Positions 33,101 to 46,600 of a stretch of 64,000 nucleotides of DNA are shown here, piece by piece. The stretch spans positions 744,001-808,000 of the forward strand of contig JAHRHY010000012.1 in NCBI GenBank assembly GCA_019671135.1. Direction: 5' to 3'. The notes under the pieces are model-generated. The model saw only the letters and a program-made list of their open reading frames with translations, was not told the DNA's origin and searched no databases. Position 1 is the first letter of the stretch. The number at the start of each line of letters is the position of its first letter. The position numbers and the translations under genes are program-made. This DNA is from Linnemannia hyalina. Lineage: Eukaryota; Mortierellomycota; Mortierellomycetes; Mortierellales; Mortierellaceae.

Positions 33101-36100
33101 GAACAAATGAATCGAGAAAGTGAGGTTCGCAGGATGGAGGGCAGGGCTGGAGCTGGCTCGAGCGGACGTCCAACAGCCAAGACAAAACTACTCTCTTCTG
33201 CTTTCACCCCCTATTTTTTTTCGAGATGCAGACAGAGACGAGAAGAGAAGAGAGAGATGGATGCAGAAATGAAATATTTTTTTCATGGGAACTGCCACGT
33301 CGACATCCTTACCTTGTGCTGTACCCTGTCTTGCCCTGTCTTGCCCAACCCGAGGTGGTTTTTGTTCCTGCAATAACTTCTTCCTTTTCTGTGTGCACGT
33401 GTGTGTTTCCTTCTGCCCTTGTCTCTACCCCTGGCTTCCCCCAGACCATGGTCAGAGTACTTCAACGGTTCATCGTTGTTGTTTCTTGTTTTATGCGCAT
33501 CGTGTTTGAAGATGAATGGAAGATGGACATGCTGTTGGGGATGAGTTCATTATCCACCCATGTAGATGCCCCTCTCCTTTTCATTTCTAACCTACCTTTT
33601 GAAACGACTTTCCTGGAGGCATACTACATACAAACAAGCACTTGCGCACACACACACGCACGAAGCGCCTTGACCGCTTTACGACGTGAAGTTCTTTAAT
33701 CTGCCCTGACCGCCGCTTGTCGGAAAATCCCAGTTTGGCTGCTGTGCATCACACAATAGTGGGGGGATGCCCTTGGCCCAGAATGGTCCCCTGAGAGTGT
33801 AAGCCAAAGCCCGCCTTCCACCTTACCCCATGCATCAGTGCTCTCACCTTTTACTCGAGCAACCTTTTTCATGACCCCCCTCACATCAATGGACAAGCGG
33901 GCGTTGTTTGCCTCTCTCCTGTTTGTTGATGTCGTGTTTTTCAAAAGCGCCTTGGACACATGATGCGGGCTCTCGTACAGGGTTTGAGATCAGACATATG
34001 TCTTTTTTTCCTCTGCCTTCTTTTGCTTGAATGAAGGCCATACCACCTTCCCTCTTCCTTTCATCCACCGTCGGTTGGTTGGTTAGTTTGTCGCTCGCTG
34101 CATTCAAGGCAATAGATGCTGCTTTTGCTCAGATAGAAGGAATAATCTCCCCGACCTCACTCATAACCAAAACAAAAAGCTTTCGCAAAGTGCTCACCGA
34201 AAATGGAAGCGTAGCCATTTTCGTCTTTGTCGTGTTGTTCTGGTTCTATCCAATTGTGTATTCTATTCTTTCTTCTTTATCTCCTTGTATGCTGGCGGAC
34301 TTTCACAAGCGCCCAGACCTTTTTGCTCGTGTTCTTTTTTATTTTCTGCCGCTGCTTTGCTCAGACTCTCCCGCAGTTCATATATCCACAAAAAAGGACA
34401 TGCAATTGACTTTCAAGTTGGCCCCTGTCCCTGTCCTTTTGCCCCTATGAATAAACATGCAAAAGCGCTCAAAATGAATGGGACACAGACATTGGCTAGG
34501 GGTGGGGAGGAGCGAACCTCAAGCAAGCACTGACTTTTTTTTGCTTTTTGGTCAAGCTCGTGTAACTGACGACCATTGGTCAGAGAGGGGAAATCCTCCC
34601 TCCTTTTCGCCCACAGTGGGGATAAACCTCCACCGAAGCTAAAAACAACAGCAACAAGTCGTTTACTCTTGTGTCAGTCAATTCAGGTATTTTTTCTGTT
34701 TTTCTTTTTCTCTTTGTGTCGCTGCTGACCTACGCGCCCGACTCTCTGATGGTTTTACTATCGCGTCACATCTTTTTTTTTTTCGTCTTGAGCCTTTTCC
34801 TCTAGTGCATGAATAGAATCCATTAATGTGGTCGTCTTCTTGTGTTCAACCTTCACAAGTGTGGAGTCTATCGACTAGTTGGTCTGGACTTTTTCTCGCC
34901 TCGGTTCGCACACGAGAGAAAATATGGTGATATGAAGACGAATGAACATGGTTTTAAGCGACTAGCAACAATGCCAGGGACACAGGGATGGGAAGGAAAG
35001 GGAAAGGTACAGTACATACAATGAGTGGTACGTGTGTGTTTTTTTTGATCAGGCGGGTTGTACAAAGTTGCAGCAAGTCCAATGTCAACAAGGTGAATTA
35101 TCTATCCTCCTTTCGTTTATTGTTGGTTTCCCTAAAGGGTTATGGCAGAGACAGAGGGACGACATATGGCGGGTCTTTTGTTTTACACCCAATTAGGGCG
35201 AAGCTAAATGGTAACAGCATGTTATCTTCTACAATCAACAACAGTGGTCAAGTGAATGAGAAGCCTAGAACTCATCTTTCATTTCCACGAGCCTTAGCTT
35301 TTTTTTTTTTTTTTTTTTTTTAGCTCGGGGCAGTTACGAGATCATTTGTCGAAGGGATAGAAGATACTACGGGGCCAGGGTAAGGCGCGCAAGCAAAATA
35401 TTATACGACAAGGAAAGGAGTCAAGAAAAAAAGGCCGGTCGGGTCATGTAGACTCTCAAAAGGACGAGGAAAGAAAAGGCAGTAAGCCCCAAAGAGAAGA
35501 GCAAAGACGCGGAGCCAACAATTTCATATCCGAAAGCGGTTGATTTAACATGGTCAGATTAATCGTTCACATTCGAGCCTCTCCTCCTTTCTTTCTGTCC
35601 TTCCTTTTCCTCCACTCCTCTATCCACCGTTTGTGGGTTGCTGCAGAATAGAGACAAAGAGCATTAAGGCCTTAGCTTTTTTTCTCTTTCTCCAACGATA
35701 CAAACAAGGAATACAACGCGAGTAGTCCGAAGAGCGAAAAGAAAACGATACAAGAAAGAAAAGTTCTCACTCCCTACTCGTTCTGTCTATCTGTCCGTTG
35801 TTTGGATTTGGACCATGACTAATTGTCTCCATCGATCCAAGAGAGCAAAACAACGACCAAAAGTACATTTTTTTCCCCCCATACTCATGTTCATATCTTC
35901 AAAGATAGCCCTGGCTGGTTCGGTCTGTTAGCAGTGGATAAGAAACATGCCCCTCCTTCTTCCCTCACTTTTCCTTTCCTTCGAAGGGCATTGTTGTTGT
36001 TTTGTTATTTTTTGTTGTTTGATCATGTGTCGGAAGTTCATGCATTTTTTTTTTTGTTTATCTCTCGTCGAGACAGACGACGGACCGACCAACCGAAAGA

Positions 36101-36402
36101 TGACTGGGGAATTCAGGAGGCTGTGCGACCATATCCCGCCTCCCTTTGCTACTCTTTCCTCCCCCCACCCCTCCCCTCTCCCAATTCACCAAAAGACATC
36201 CATCCGCACGTACCAGAAGCGCACAACCCCTCCCAACTACCTCTCTTCGGTTTGTGCCAAGGCAGAAGACTAAAATGAAAATAGGACAGGGGGGTAACAG
36301 CGACATTTCCATCCGTTTACGATTGTTTTTAATACCTGGTCGCAAAAAAGAAACAAGAAAGACCAAGGACGTTATATTTTCATTTGATGATAGACCCCCT
36401 TC
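30153..36402. other. 6.2-kb region without a recognisable gene
   Basis: I read both strands and found no frame with a domain, no run of phase-consistent exons, no tRNA-like or rRNA-like sequence and no transposon ends. Composition is irregular, with T-, A- and GA-rich tracts, a CA repeat near 32535 and a 23-T run at 35299. It lies upstream of the zinc-finger gene and downstream of the 14-exon membrane-protein gene. It could be regulatory DNA or could encode noncoding RNA. Confidence 0.5.
35299..35321. repeat. 23-base T homopolymer
   Basis: Uninterrupted T-run flanked by CCTTAGC and TAGCTCG. No target-site duplication or element body is visible beside it, so there is no evidence that it is a retroelement tail. 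Its length is likely to be error-prone in assembly. Confidence 0.9.
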
Positions 36403-39400
36403 TTACAAAGGACGTGCGATAGCGTACCGCGCCTCGTTGATCACAAAAGTAGCGACCACCACCAGCATCCCTACACATCGTTCAAAGAAGAGAAAACATA
36501 GAAAAGGTTAGAAAAATGTCGGCGTGAGAAAACAAGGTCAATCCAAATGGGTTGTGGATTCGCACTCATTTCCACATGCACACACAACAGCTGATCGTGG
36601 AAGTTTTTTTTTTTTTTTTTTTTTTGGCTAGCTCCCTGAGAAAAAGAAGACGTGGAAGACAAAAAAAAAAGACGGCACGTACCAATGACTGCAGGGTACT
36701 TTTCCCGGAGGAATTCTACAGCAGACGACAACTCTGTGGCCTGGTCCAAGTCATATCCCGCGACCCTGCCATCTCCAAATACCATTACTAGAATCGAAAG
36801 GTGAAAAAAGAGAGTGTTAGTTTGTTGTATCTCATAGCGCTATAAAGGTATACTTTGAGATCAGGACAGAGAGTGAGGACAACTTACGGAGGATGTTGCG
36901 GAAGCCTGGAGAGGCCACATTGTGGTCAGGTTCGGCATTTGTCGCCGTCGCGTCAAGATCGCCCTTCTCCTTGTCACTCTCGGCGTTCACAGTCTCTTGT
37001 TGTCCTGACTGTGCATCTGACCTGGACCCTTTCGCCGGTGCTGGGGGTAGCGCAGGCATGGTGACGATCTTCATAGCAAGTACCTCCTACAAACAAAACA
37101 TGAAAAGTCGTTGTCCATTTAATATGAGGTAACCTATGCTTCGCCCATGGGAGCCATTCATGAATGAGAGTCCTTACCCACGCTTTGGTATCGCCGTCAT
37201 CTGGATTGTAGCCGCTCATGATCATCGATAGGCGCCACGATGAGTACTCGTAACCCCATGGAAAGATAACCAGTCCACGTCGCAAAACAACAATCCCGTT
37301 CAACTAGTTTCAAAAAGAGAGTATAAGGCAAACTGTGAATAGGAATTCCCCACACAACACGCGAGAAAACACACAAAACCATAGTTTGAACACAACAGAG
37401 GAAAAACAAGCAGAAGAGAGGACTTACAGTAGTCTTGAGAGCCAAGATGTCGTTGGTATCACTCACAGTGCCCAACTCGGTATTGATCGTATCCAAAGCT
37501 CCAACATCAATTTTGCTAATAATCCAGTGCCTCGATTTTGGCGCGCCTTTTGAGCGGAAACGTTCTCCTGTTGAAATATGCTGTGAATAAGTGGATTCGT
37601 GCTGTTGCTGATGCTGGGGGTTAAAGTAGCTTGCTCCTCCAGGAGCCAATCGCTGAGGTTGGGCATCGGGCGGCGGTGGTGGTGGCGATGATGACGAAGA
37701 CGAAGACCTGTCCGTGTCCTGAGATCCACCAAACTGGTTTCCTTTCCTGGGGTCGCTGCGTTCTCGTTGGTGCTGAGAAGGCGCTTGTGCAGGTCGATCT
37801 ATTTCGAAACTCGCCACCGAATTTGCGATCGGGATGTGAATAGATGATCCGTCAGGCGATCTAACTGAAAGAAAAACACGAGAGTATCAGAAACAAGCGT
37901 TTAGTGAGTGTCAATACCTATGGTACTTTGTGCAGTTGCGAGCTAAATCACAACAACACACAGCCCCATCGAAAACAAATGCCGGGGGGGCTGGCACGTA
38001 GACTTACTGAGGTACAGTTTCTGGACGGGTGTTCCATAGTTGGTTGTCTCGTCGTTGAAGTCGTTCTCTTGATATGGGAGCCTGAATGGGTATATCTGAT
38101 AAGTGTATGACGAGAGATCGAGCGTGTGAATGTCATTGCGCTTTTCTTTCTAATGATACGGAGGCATACAACGCACACATGCGCCAAAAAAAACCTCCCC
38201 TCCCAGGCGCATATTTTTCATTGCATTTACCCGTTCGGTATCAGAGTGCCATCTCTTGTGTCCAGTCATGGCCTCTGTGGTTTCAGTTGCGATCGACGTC
38301 TGGTACTTCCATTGGAGTTGGTACACGTTCACTTGACCAACCAGGACTTGTGGATCCCTGCACAGGATAATAACGAACGTAATAAAAACAAATCATGCCC
38401 AACGGAGATTCACATATGAGAAGAAGGAGAGAGTCGGTCAATTAATTAGCTCTTTATTATACCTTGATGTTCGCGTCTTCATAGCTATATCCAGCAGACC
38501 TCCTTGAGATTGTACCATAACATGCAACTAAACCAACCCCTCATTATTTCTGACTATGCATGAGCAACAACAGGTAACAACTTTGAAACATACCTTCCAG
38601 TAACGGAGGGTACCTTGGCCAAGAAACTCTGTCGGTATTGCACAGTCTTCTTTTCCTTGTTGGCTAGAAAACACATGTAATACAAGGAGTACAACATTGC
38701 CATTAGTAAACTCGCTTGTCTCCTGACAATACCGTCATTCTTTCCCCCGCCCAGGAGCAACATGTACCCATGACTGGTCCTGGAGTGCCAGCAGTCAGGG
38801 TAAATGGACGCTCGGGTGTTGTTGCGCCTTCCTGAAGTCGTGGGAGTTTCAATCTCCGAAATTCGTTCGTGTCGAACAACCTGTTCATATTTTTCAAGGT
38901 TACAACATGACGAAAGACGCGTTAGTATGCATATCTCGTTATGTCCGCAACATACCTCTACTGAAAACCTTTTGGCCGAGTAAATGAACAAATACTTTAC
39001 CTCGAGTAGTAAATCATATCATGCTCAAGACTAAAGTCTTTGATCGGCGCGGAACCTGGGAGGACATAGTCAAAGTTCAGGAACGGCGCGTGTGTGTGAC
39101 AAGTTGCCGTTGTGAGCGGTTCGCAAACTATCATGGGAAAATAAAACCACACCAAAAGTGCACGTTAACAAGCGTGCTTTTGAATAGCATGACTCCTTGC
39201 TCTAATGAGTCCCTTCATCCGGGAATTGTATCAAGAGTTACCTCCGAGCTCAGCTTGGTGCTGAAAGACTCCGAAATGATATACACGCGTGTGATAGGAG
39301 ACATGCTCCTCCTGCACAACTCTGTACACAATCGCCAACCGGGTCACTTCACGACCACGCGGCACTGACGGTGGTGGTGAGTCATCCGTTGGGTGCTGTT

Positions 39401-40348
39401 GCTGGTCATCCTGAGATTTCTCGTTAGATCCTGTTGCCGTCTCTGGAAAGACGCGCTTTGATAGTGATGTGTGCGTGATAACTCCTGGGAACCGGTGTGT
39501 GTACATCAACTCCCATGCTAAGTGATGAGACACGCAACAAGTAGTATCACGCGAATGGCGTTAATATATACGGCTCTCCTCCATTCCATTGCGTAACAAC
39601 AAAGTGGGCAGGGAAACTTACACTTAGTATCATCGCTTTCCATGACGTGATCCAACCGACGTCGATACTGCCGAAGGTAGCCTAGAAATATATCGCATGG
39701 TTTGTCGACTTGAATGAGCACTTCTTCCAAAGAAAAATGTCCAGCAGCTGCGCCCTTTTAAGCATTGTGCATGTCCTCACCTGATCCAGAGTCACTGTCC
39801 TCCAGCCAAACATTGGTCATCCAAATCCACTGCTCAGAGTCCACATAGGCATCCTGCCCAGCTCCTTGCTCATTTTGATATAGTTGGTCAACTTCCACCT
39901 CCTGGGCCTCCTCAGCCTGTCGATCTGCGGGCAACTTCTTTTTTCCAAGATGCCATTGAGAGTTCCAACCAGCTCCAAACTTGATTCCTTGCCCTTGCTG
40001 TCCCCTCTGCTCCTCCTGTCCTTGCTGTCCCTGTTGTTGCGAATGATTATTTCCATTCTCCGCCGACGACGCGTGCGAAGATGCCGCCGCAACAGAGACA
40101 GACGAAGGAGGGAGGTGAATAGGGATCGACCCATCCTGGTCCTGTTCCTTGGGCCAATCCCAGAACTGGTCATGATAAACCCCCGAAATCTCCAAGAATG
40201 TACGACTTGGTTTGGGTTGTTGCTCGAGTTTCCTGTCGCATTGGGCGACCTGGACGGGGAAATCATATCCGTCACCGTGGAGTCGCACAAAAAGGAATAT
40301 GATGGTTAGACCGAAAATCAGCATCCCAAGTGGACGCCATGGCAGCAT
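36403..40348 (-). CDS. Unrecognised membrane protein, 14 exons, 778 aa
   Basis: I do not recognise the family. Exons 40348-39781, 39681-39622, 39517-39242, 39055-39001, 38880-38768, 38663-38614, 38527-38463, 38357-38231, 38095-38008, 37864-37428, 37303-37178, 37086-36888, 36787-36683 and 36470-36403 join with no stop and closed phase at all 13 junctions, strong support for a real gene. The start ATG (MLPWRPLGMLIFGLTIIFLF) opens a single N-terminal hydrophobic anchor; the frame is closed upstream at 40409-40411. A Q/G/E-rich stretch (90-150) and a P/S-rich one (about 500-560) are disordered. Between them is an aromatic-rich region with MYTHRFPGV, DMIYYSRLFD, VYQLQWKYQ and IYPFRLPYQ. Later come WIISKIDVGALDTI, RGLVIFPWGYEYSSW and a second hydrophobic segment AVIGMLVVVATFVI near the C-terminus (ending ARPL). 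A lumenal or extracellular domain between two anchors is plausible. The exon 6 donor (GTACCC) is the least certain junction. Confidence 0.6.
36604..36625. repeat. 22-base T homopolymer in an intron
   Basis: T-run (A-run in the transcript) within the last intron of the 14-exon membrane-protein gene, between exons ending 36683 and starting 36470. Probably neutral. Confidence 0.9.
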
Positions 40349-40671
40349 GTTGGGTTGCACGCGCAGGAATATAATAACGAGTCCAGATGGAAGGTATCCT
40401 GTGTGTCGTCAGAAAGAGAGATGCCTGAGGGTGAATGTGATTCCTGTAGAAAAAGTAGGTGGAGATGAGGAAGGGCTGTTCGGCTGCAACAATGGAAGTA
40501 AAAGGCGGTGTTCGCTGGGTGGCTTTTTTTTTGTTCACTCCTTCCTTCCTTCTATCCCGTCCGTGCACAAATGAACAAAGACATGGTGGATTAATTATTG
40601 AATTATTGATGTATTATTGCGATTCAGGCACAAAAGTATTAAAGGTGTGTGTTGTTGTGTGATTAAAAGAC
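40349..40671. other. Spacer between membrane-protein gene and MDN1
   Basis: 323 nt holding the MDN1 3' end and the promoter and leader of the membrane-protein gene. A frame in phase with the latter extends to 40408 (GYLPSGLVIIFLRVQPN) after a CACAG acceptor-like site, so an additional upstream exon cannot be excluded. Confidence 0.5.
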
Positions 40672-43600
40672 TTAAGACGAGATGAAGCTAAAGTACTGAC
40701 GAAGGGCATCAGCAAGGGTCTCGGGCAGACTGTTGATGTTCTGCAGGACGACGTAGTAGTCGAAGGGGAACGTCTCGAGGTAAGGGTTCAGCGACAACTT
40801 GGGCATGCCATTCACCGACGTGAAGCTGGCAGTCGTCATCTTCATGATCGACTCCTTCTCGGGCTTGTTGTCGAGGATGATAAAGATCAGCATGATCTGC
40901 TGCTCTGCAGCCTGGCGGACCAATGCCTTCAATGTCTCGTGGCTCTCGCAGATACCGTCCGAGATAATGATCTGCAGCTGCCACAACTCCTGCGACCGAG
41001 ATGCTCCAGACTGGTTCATCTTGGCATGCTGCAAAAGCGCAATAGACGACTCCATCATATCCTTGACTTTGGTCTTGGACTGGTCGAATCCGAACCGCTG
41101 CAGGACCTTGGCTCCTGCCTCACCGGTGAAGGGTTGGTCGAACGGGTGAAGAAGGTCAACACGCTCTCCAAAGGACATGATACCGATCTCACCGACCTCA
41201 AGCTGGGAGAGCGCCTTTGAGATCAAAGCAAGGGCCTCATAGGCAAGCTGGACAGAGTGAGACTCCGACATGGACGTCGAGTCATCGATGGCGATCATGA
41301 CCTGGTACTGGCGCTTGGAGGGCTTGGTGCGGCGGAGCCAGATCTTGTCCTTCTTGAACTGAGACGCAATGTAGGGAATGATCTTCTTCATGTTCAGGCG
41401 CTTTCCGGTACGGTAGTCTCCCTTCAGCTTGGTTGCCTGAGTGGGCTCCAGAATCAAACGCAGCTGCTCGCAAAGACCGAGGGCGAGGTCCTGAGTGAGG
41501 TTGTCGTACTTTTGCCAGAGAGCCTGTGCGTCCTTGGGATCCCTGCCGGTCGAACGCCAGTCGCCGAGCGACACCTCCAATTGTTGGCGCAACTGCTCGA
41601 TTTCCTCGGGCTTGAGCGGCTCGTGGGCGTCAGACATACGGTCCTTATCACGCTTCATCTCGTCGTTCTCATCCTCTGCATCGTCCTTGTTCTCCTTGCG
41701 CTTGTCCATGCGTTGAGAGAAGAATGCGCCGGCTGAGTTCTCGGGCTTGGCCTCCTCCATCGCCTCCTCATCGACCTTAGGCTTCTGGTCTTCGGGACCC
41801 TCATCCATGTTGACGTCTTCCTCCTGAGGATCGACATCCATGTCTGCAACTTTGTCGTCCTTCTCGTCCTCCTTCGTCTGCTCCTCGTCAATGGCAGCCA
41901 GATCCTTGTTGCGATCTTGCATCTGCTGCTCGTTGGCGTTGCCCATGGTCTCCATATCGTGAGCCTCGTCGTCGTTCTGGAGGTATTCGAATGCTTGGTC
42001 CTCATCGACCTCCATCTCCTCTCCTTCCTTCTGCTCCTCATCGTTCGACTTTTCTTCTGCGGGCTTCTCCTCATCCGCCTCTTCCTCCTCATCGGGGTCA
42101 GTCAGATCCTGCAACTTCTGCTTCCAGTTCTTGAGAGCCTCGGCCAAGGATCGATGAGGGTTGGTCTCCCGCTTCTTGGGCTTCTCGTTGTTGTCTTCAT
42201 TCGAGGGCCGGCTCTCCTTCTGCGAATCGTCGCCACGTTCCTGGGGCTTGTTCTGCTGATCCTGCTGATCGTCCATGTTGGGGTCTGACTTGGACGAAGT
42301 TGGGGCACTCTCCATGGAACGCTGGCTTTCGTCCTCAGCCTTGGGGTTTTCGCTCGAGTTCGCCTTGCCCTGCTCGCCTTCGACACCAAACTCCTGCTTC
42401 GCCTCAGCATCCTGATCAGGCTGTTCTTCCTGCTCAGAAGCCTTGACGTCGTCCTCCTCCTCCTCGTCCTCGTCCTCTTCCTGCTTGTTCTCCTCCATCT
42501 TCGATCGAGCCTCCTCGTTGGGGCGCTGGCGAGAGTCGTCGCGAGATTCCTCATCATCCTCTTCCTCCTCCTTCTCCTCGCCTTCCTTCTCCTCGTCGCC
42601 AGTAACTGGTGGCTCGGCCATCTCAGAGTCCTCATCTTCTGGACCCTCCATCTCCTCATCCTCAGGCTTCTCGCCAGAAGCGGTCTCTTGACCCTCCTTC
42701 TCGGCTTCCTCATCATCCTCTTCATCGTCACCTCCATCCTCCTTCTTGTCCTTCGACGACTGTTCTTCAACGTCCATCTGGTCCTGGAAGGGCTCATCAT
42801 CTGGACCCTCATCATCGCCATCGTCACCCTCCTTTTCGTCTCCGTCAAGGTTCAGGTCGTCAGGTAATTCCAGAGTCTCGGCCTCGGGAATCTCGACTTG
42901 CTGTTGGTCGTCGGGTTTGTGCTCGGCGGATTCCTCATCGTTGTGATCCTCGAACTCCTCTTCCTCAGCATCGTCGTCCTCCTGGGGTGCCTCGTCGTTA
43001 TTTTCTTCGTCGCCACCCTCCTGAGCCTCAGCCTGCTCGTCATCCTTGCCTTGCTCCTTCTTCTCCTCCTTCTTGTTTTTCTTCTTGTCGTCTTTCTTGC
43101 CCGAGTCTTCCTCGTCCTTGGCAACCATATCCGACTCTTGTTCGTTGTTCTCCGTAGACTTGTCCTCGTCAATCATCTTGTCGTTATCGCGCGCGTCCTC
43201 GGCCTCATCGTCTCCCCACATCTTTTCATCGATGGCCTCGGGGTTATCGTCGTCGACATCGCCAATGGCCTCATCAGGATCCTCCTTGTCTTCTTCATCC
43301 TCGTCCTCATCATCGTCATCCTGATCAGAACTGGGCTCGACATCCTCCATGTTGCCTTCAAAGTCGTTCTCCATCTCGATACCCTTGTCTTCTTCCTCGG
43401 TCTCCTTCTTATCATCCTCGTCCTGCTTCTTGTCGTTCTGAGTACCAAGGACCTGTTCTTCATCCTCAATCTCGTCACTGACATCCTTTCCACCCTCACC
43501 ATCGCCGATACCAGTGCCTGCAACATTGCTCTCCTCCTCGCCCTCCTTCATCTCCTGCTCCATCTCTGGAATGCAGAAGCCCTTGCTGAAGAGGATCGAG

Positions 43601-46600
43601 AAGGTGTTGCAGAGGACATAGGTCAGCTTGTTGATAGTCTTGTGGTACTGGACAAAGTGGAAGAGGTGGTGTTGGGCCAGGAACAGATACTGCTGGATGA
43701 ATGGGTAGAGCTCTTGGAGTCGCAACGTGACCATGGCTTCGGCAGCGGCACGGTGTTCGGGACGAAGGGCGCCCGAGTGCTGAGCATGGTGCTGGACCAA
43801 CTGCTGGATCTTTTGGTTGATCGACTGGGTACGGCGGATGATCGACTCCATGTTCAGGGCACGGTGCATGGCGACGAACTTCTTGTTCTCGGTCGTGATG
43901 AACTTTTCGGGCATGCCGTACTCGTCCTTCTCGTCGTCCTCATCCTCAGTCTTCTCGGCGGTAGCATCCTCTGCACCTGGGGCGGCAGTAGTGGCAGCAG
44001 CAGCGGCGGCGGCGGCGGCCTTGGCCTTCTTGCTCAGATCCTGAACCCTCAAAAGAACAAAGGTCAGGCATCCATCAATTTCGTCGTTAATCTCCTGGAC
44101 GAGCTGGCGGACAGGCTCGTTGCCTTCCAAGGTCAGTTCGGCTTCAACAGGCTGGTCAAACAACCATTGGCTTGGGAAGGACTCGGAAATCTGGCAGAGA
44201 AGAGGAGCAATGATGCAGTGGGTTTCGGGCATCTGTTCCAAAACGGTCGTCAAGGTCTGCTCAATATCATGAACAGCATCCAGGCTCTGGGACAGGGCTT
44301 CGAGGGTCGAGCTGGCGAGGATAGGGGAAACACCTCCAGCGACCTGGGGGTTAAGGAACCACTGACCGATGATCTTATCGGAAGCGAGCTTGAGAGCCTT
44401 GGCCTTGGCAAAGGAAGACTGCATCAGGGTCAACATCTGACCACGGACCGTCGAGGTCGAGTGGCGGACAACGGCCTCAAAGACGAGCAAAGAGTCGCCA
44501 AAGACATCGAGGAGCTTATCCAAGGCGGCCTTGTGCTGAATTAGTCCCTGTACACCGCTTCCATTGAGGGAGACGGACTTGTCCTTGGGCAGGCCAAAGA
44601 TGGCCTCAAACTGGGCAGCGACTCCACGGATAGTGTCCATAGCGGTCTTCATCGACTGGAGCTCCTGGCGTTGCTCAATAACGAGGTTGACGAGATGCTC
44701 AGTGTAACCGCGACCCTTCTCGGCCTCAACCACAGTGATATCCTTGGGAGGCTGCTGGGAGAGGGCACGGAGCTGCATCATACGGGCGACGATCCTGTAG
44801 AAGTAATCGTCAGACTTCTTCCAGAGCTGGGCCACTTGGGAGCTGGCAGGGATGACGTTGTCGTCCAATTTGGCCTGGGCCTCGATGTCCTGGATCTCGG
44901 TAGGTGGCAGGTGGAAGACATATCCCAAAAGGTCCTCCTCGAGGCGAACCATGCGATGGCGGTTCAGACCGAGTCTCTGCAAGAGCTTCAACAAGTCGAC
45001 CAAAGCACGCTTGCGGATGGACTTCAAGTTCTTGAGCTGGCTCTTGTTCTCCTCGGTCATCTTGGAGGGGGTGTCCTTCTGGAAGTCCTCAATCTGCTGG
45101 ATAATGTCGCCACAAAGCTCTTCCAAGGGTTCGCTGTCGGAGCTGGGGAGAACAATGCTCTTGGAGGCAATCTTCTTAAGACGACCAAAAGTGGTGGCCA
45201 AGTTGAGGAGCGTCTCGCTTGTGCTGGGAGAAATAGAGTTCTCCAAAACCTTGCGGGCCGATTCGGGGACATCGGTCAACATGTTGGTCTTGGTGATCCA
45301 AATGTCAGTGTTGGGCTGAATGATCTCGAACACCTGTCCCTTCTTGTTGGCGTGAACGACAGGCGTCTCCGACTTGTAGGCGTTGATGATGTCGGTCAAG
45401 GGCTTCCTGAGGATGTCTCTATACTTTCGCAACAACTTGTTGAGACGGCGATGGGTCTTGAGAGCACTGGCCTTGAGAGCGTGGATGTTGGTGTCCTTCC
45501 AGCTGGCAATCTTGACGTGCTCCTTCATCTCCTTCTCGATGGGCTTCTTCAAAGTCGCGACATAGGTCTCGACATTCTCAGTAAACTGCATGTAGTACTG
45601 GTGAACGTTCCAGATGGCATCCGCAACCTTGGAGGCGACAGCATCGTGAACAACCTCCAGAGTACCTTGCTTGTGGCGCTGACGACGCTCGGCGAGAGTG
45701 AGGTCGCCACGGATCTGGAGATGACGATGGAAAGACGTCAAAAGATCCATGCGAGGCAAAAAGTCTCCGACTGTGGATGCCTGAAGGAACTGGTCCAGGA
45801 CCCCCAACAAAGCCTTGACATGAGCAGAGACATCGACCTCGTGGCCGTCGTCCAGTGCAAGGTCCATATCGCGGGTAGGCTTGACGATAGAACCGTAGAA
45901 GTGGAACCACCAGGAGAAGACGCTCTCTGCTTGGTTCTTGTCTTGGATCTCCAACAGCTTGGGCCAACATGTCAGCTCCAGTTGTCTCCAGGAGATAATC
46001 AAGACCTTGAGCTCGTCTTGGTTCTCCAGGACAGAGTATTCGCGACTGGCGTTGATCTGCCAGTCTTCCGTCTTGAGCAAAAGGACCTCAATTCCAGCAA
46101 GAATCTTGGCCACGGGCGAGTCCATGGGGAAGACGAGGAGCTTGTCGCAGAACTCGATCAGGGACTCGAGGATGGCGTGCTCAGACCAAACGGAGAGAAT
46201 GCCCTCGAGGCGGTTACGGAGCTTCTGCAGAATAGGGACGATTCTGACGACCTCGGCAACACGCTGATCCTTGTAGAAATCGTAGGTGGGCTCCGAAGAC
46301 CAGTAGTTGTTGTCCTTGCCGGTCAGCCAGTCCTCCATCAAAGCACTCGAGAGAAGGTGAGCACCCTGGGAGGCAGCATCCAGTTGATGTCCAAAGGCGC
46401 ACTCGCTGACATCAGCCAACTCGGAGGCACGGTTGTACCAGGCCCAGATGAGAGAGCGACGCTCCTGTGCGTTCATGACTTGGCCCGAGCACCTGTCGAG
46501 CTCGGCGCCGCTGAAGACGGTCTTGTGAAGCTTTCCGATCAGGGTGACATCCTTCTCGTCAAAAGTCTTCTCTTCGACCGCCGGGGCGGCAGCTTCCTTG

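Noticed and set aside
34031..34450. 139-codon plus-strand frame with hydrophobic stretches
   Set aside because: Isolated in the gene desert; hydrophobicity follows from T-rich sequence and there is no recognisable domain or neighbouring exon.
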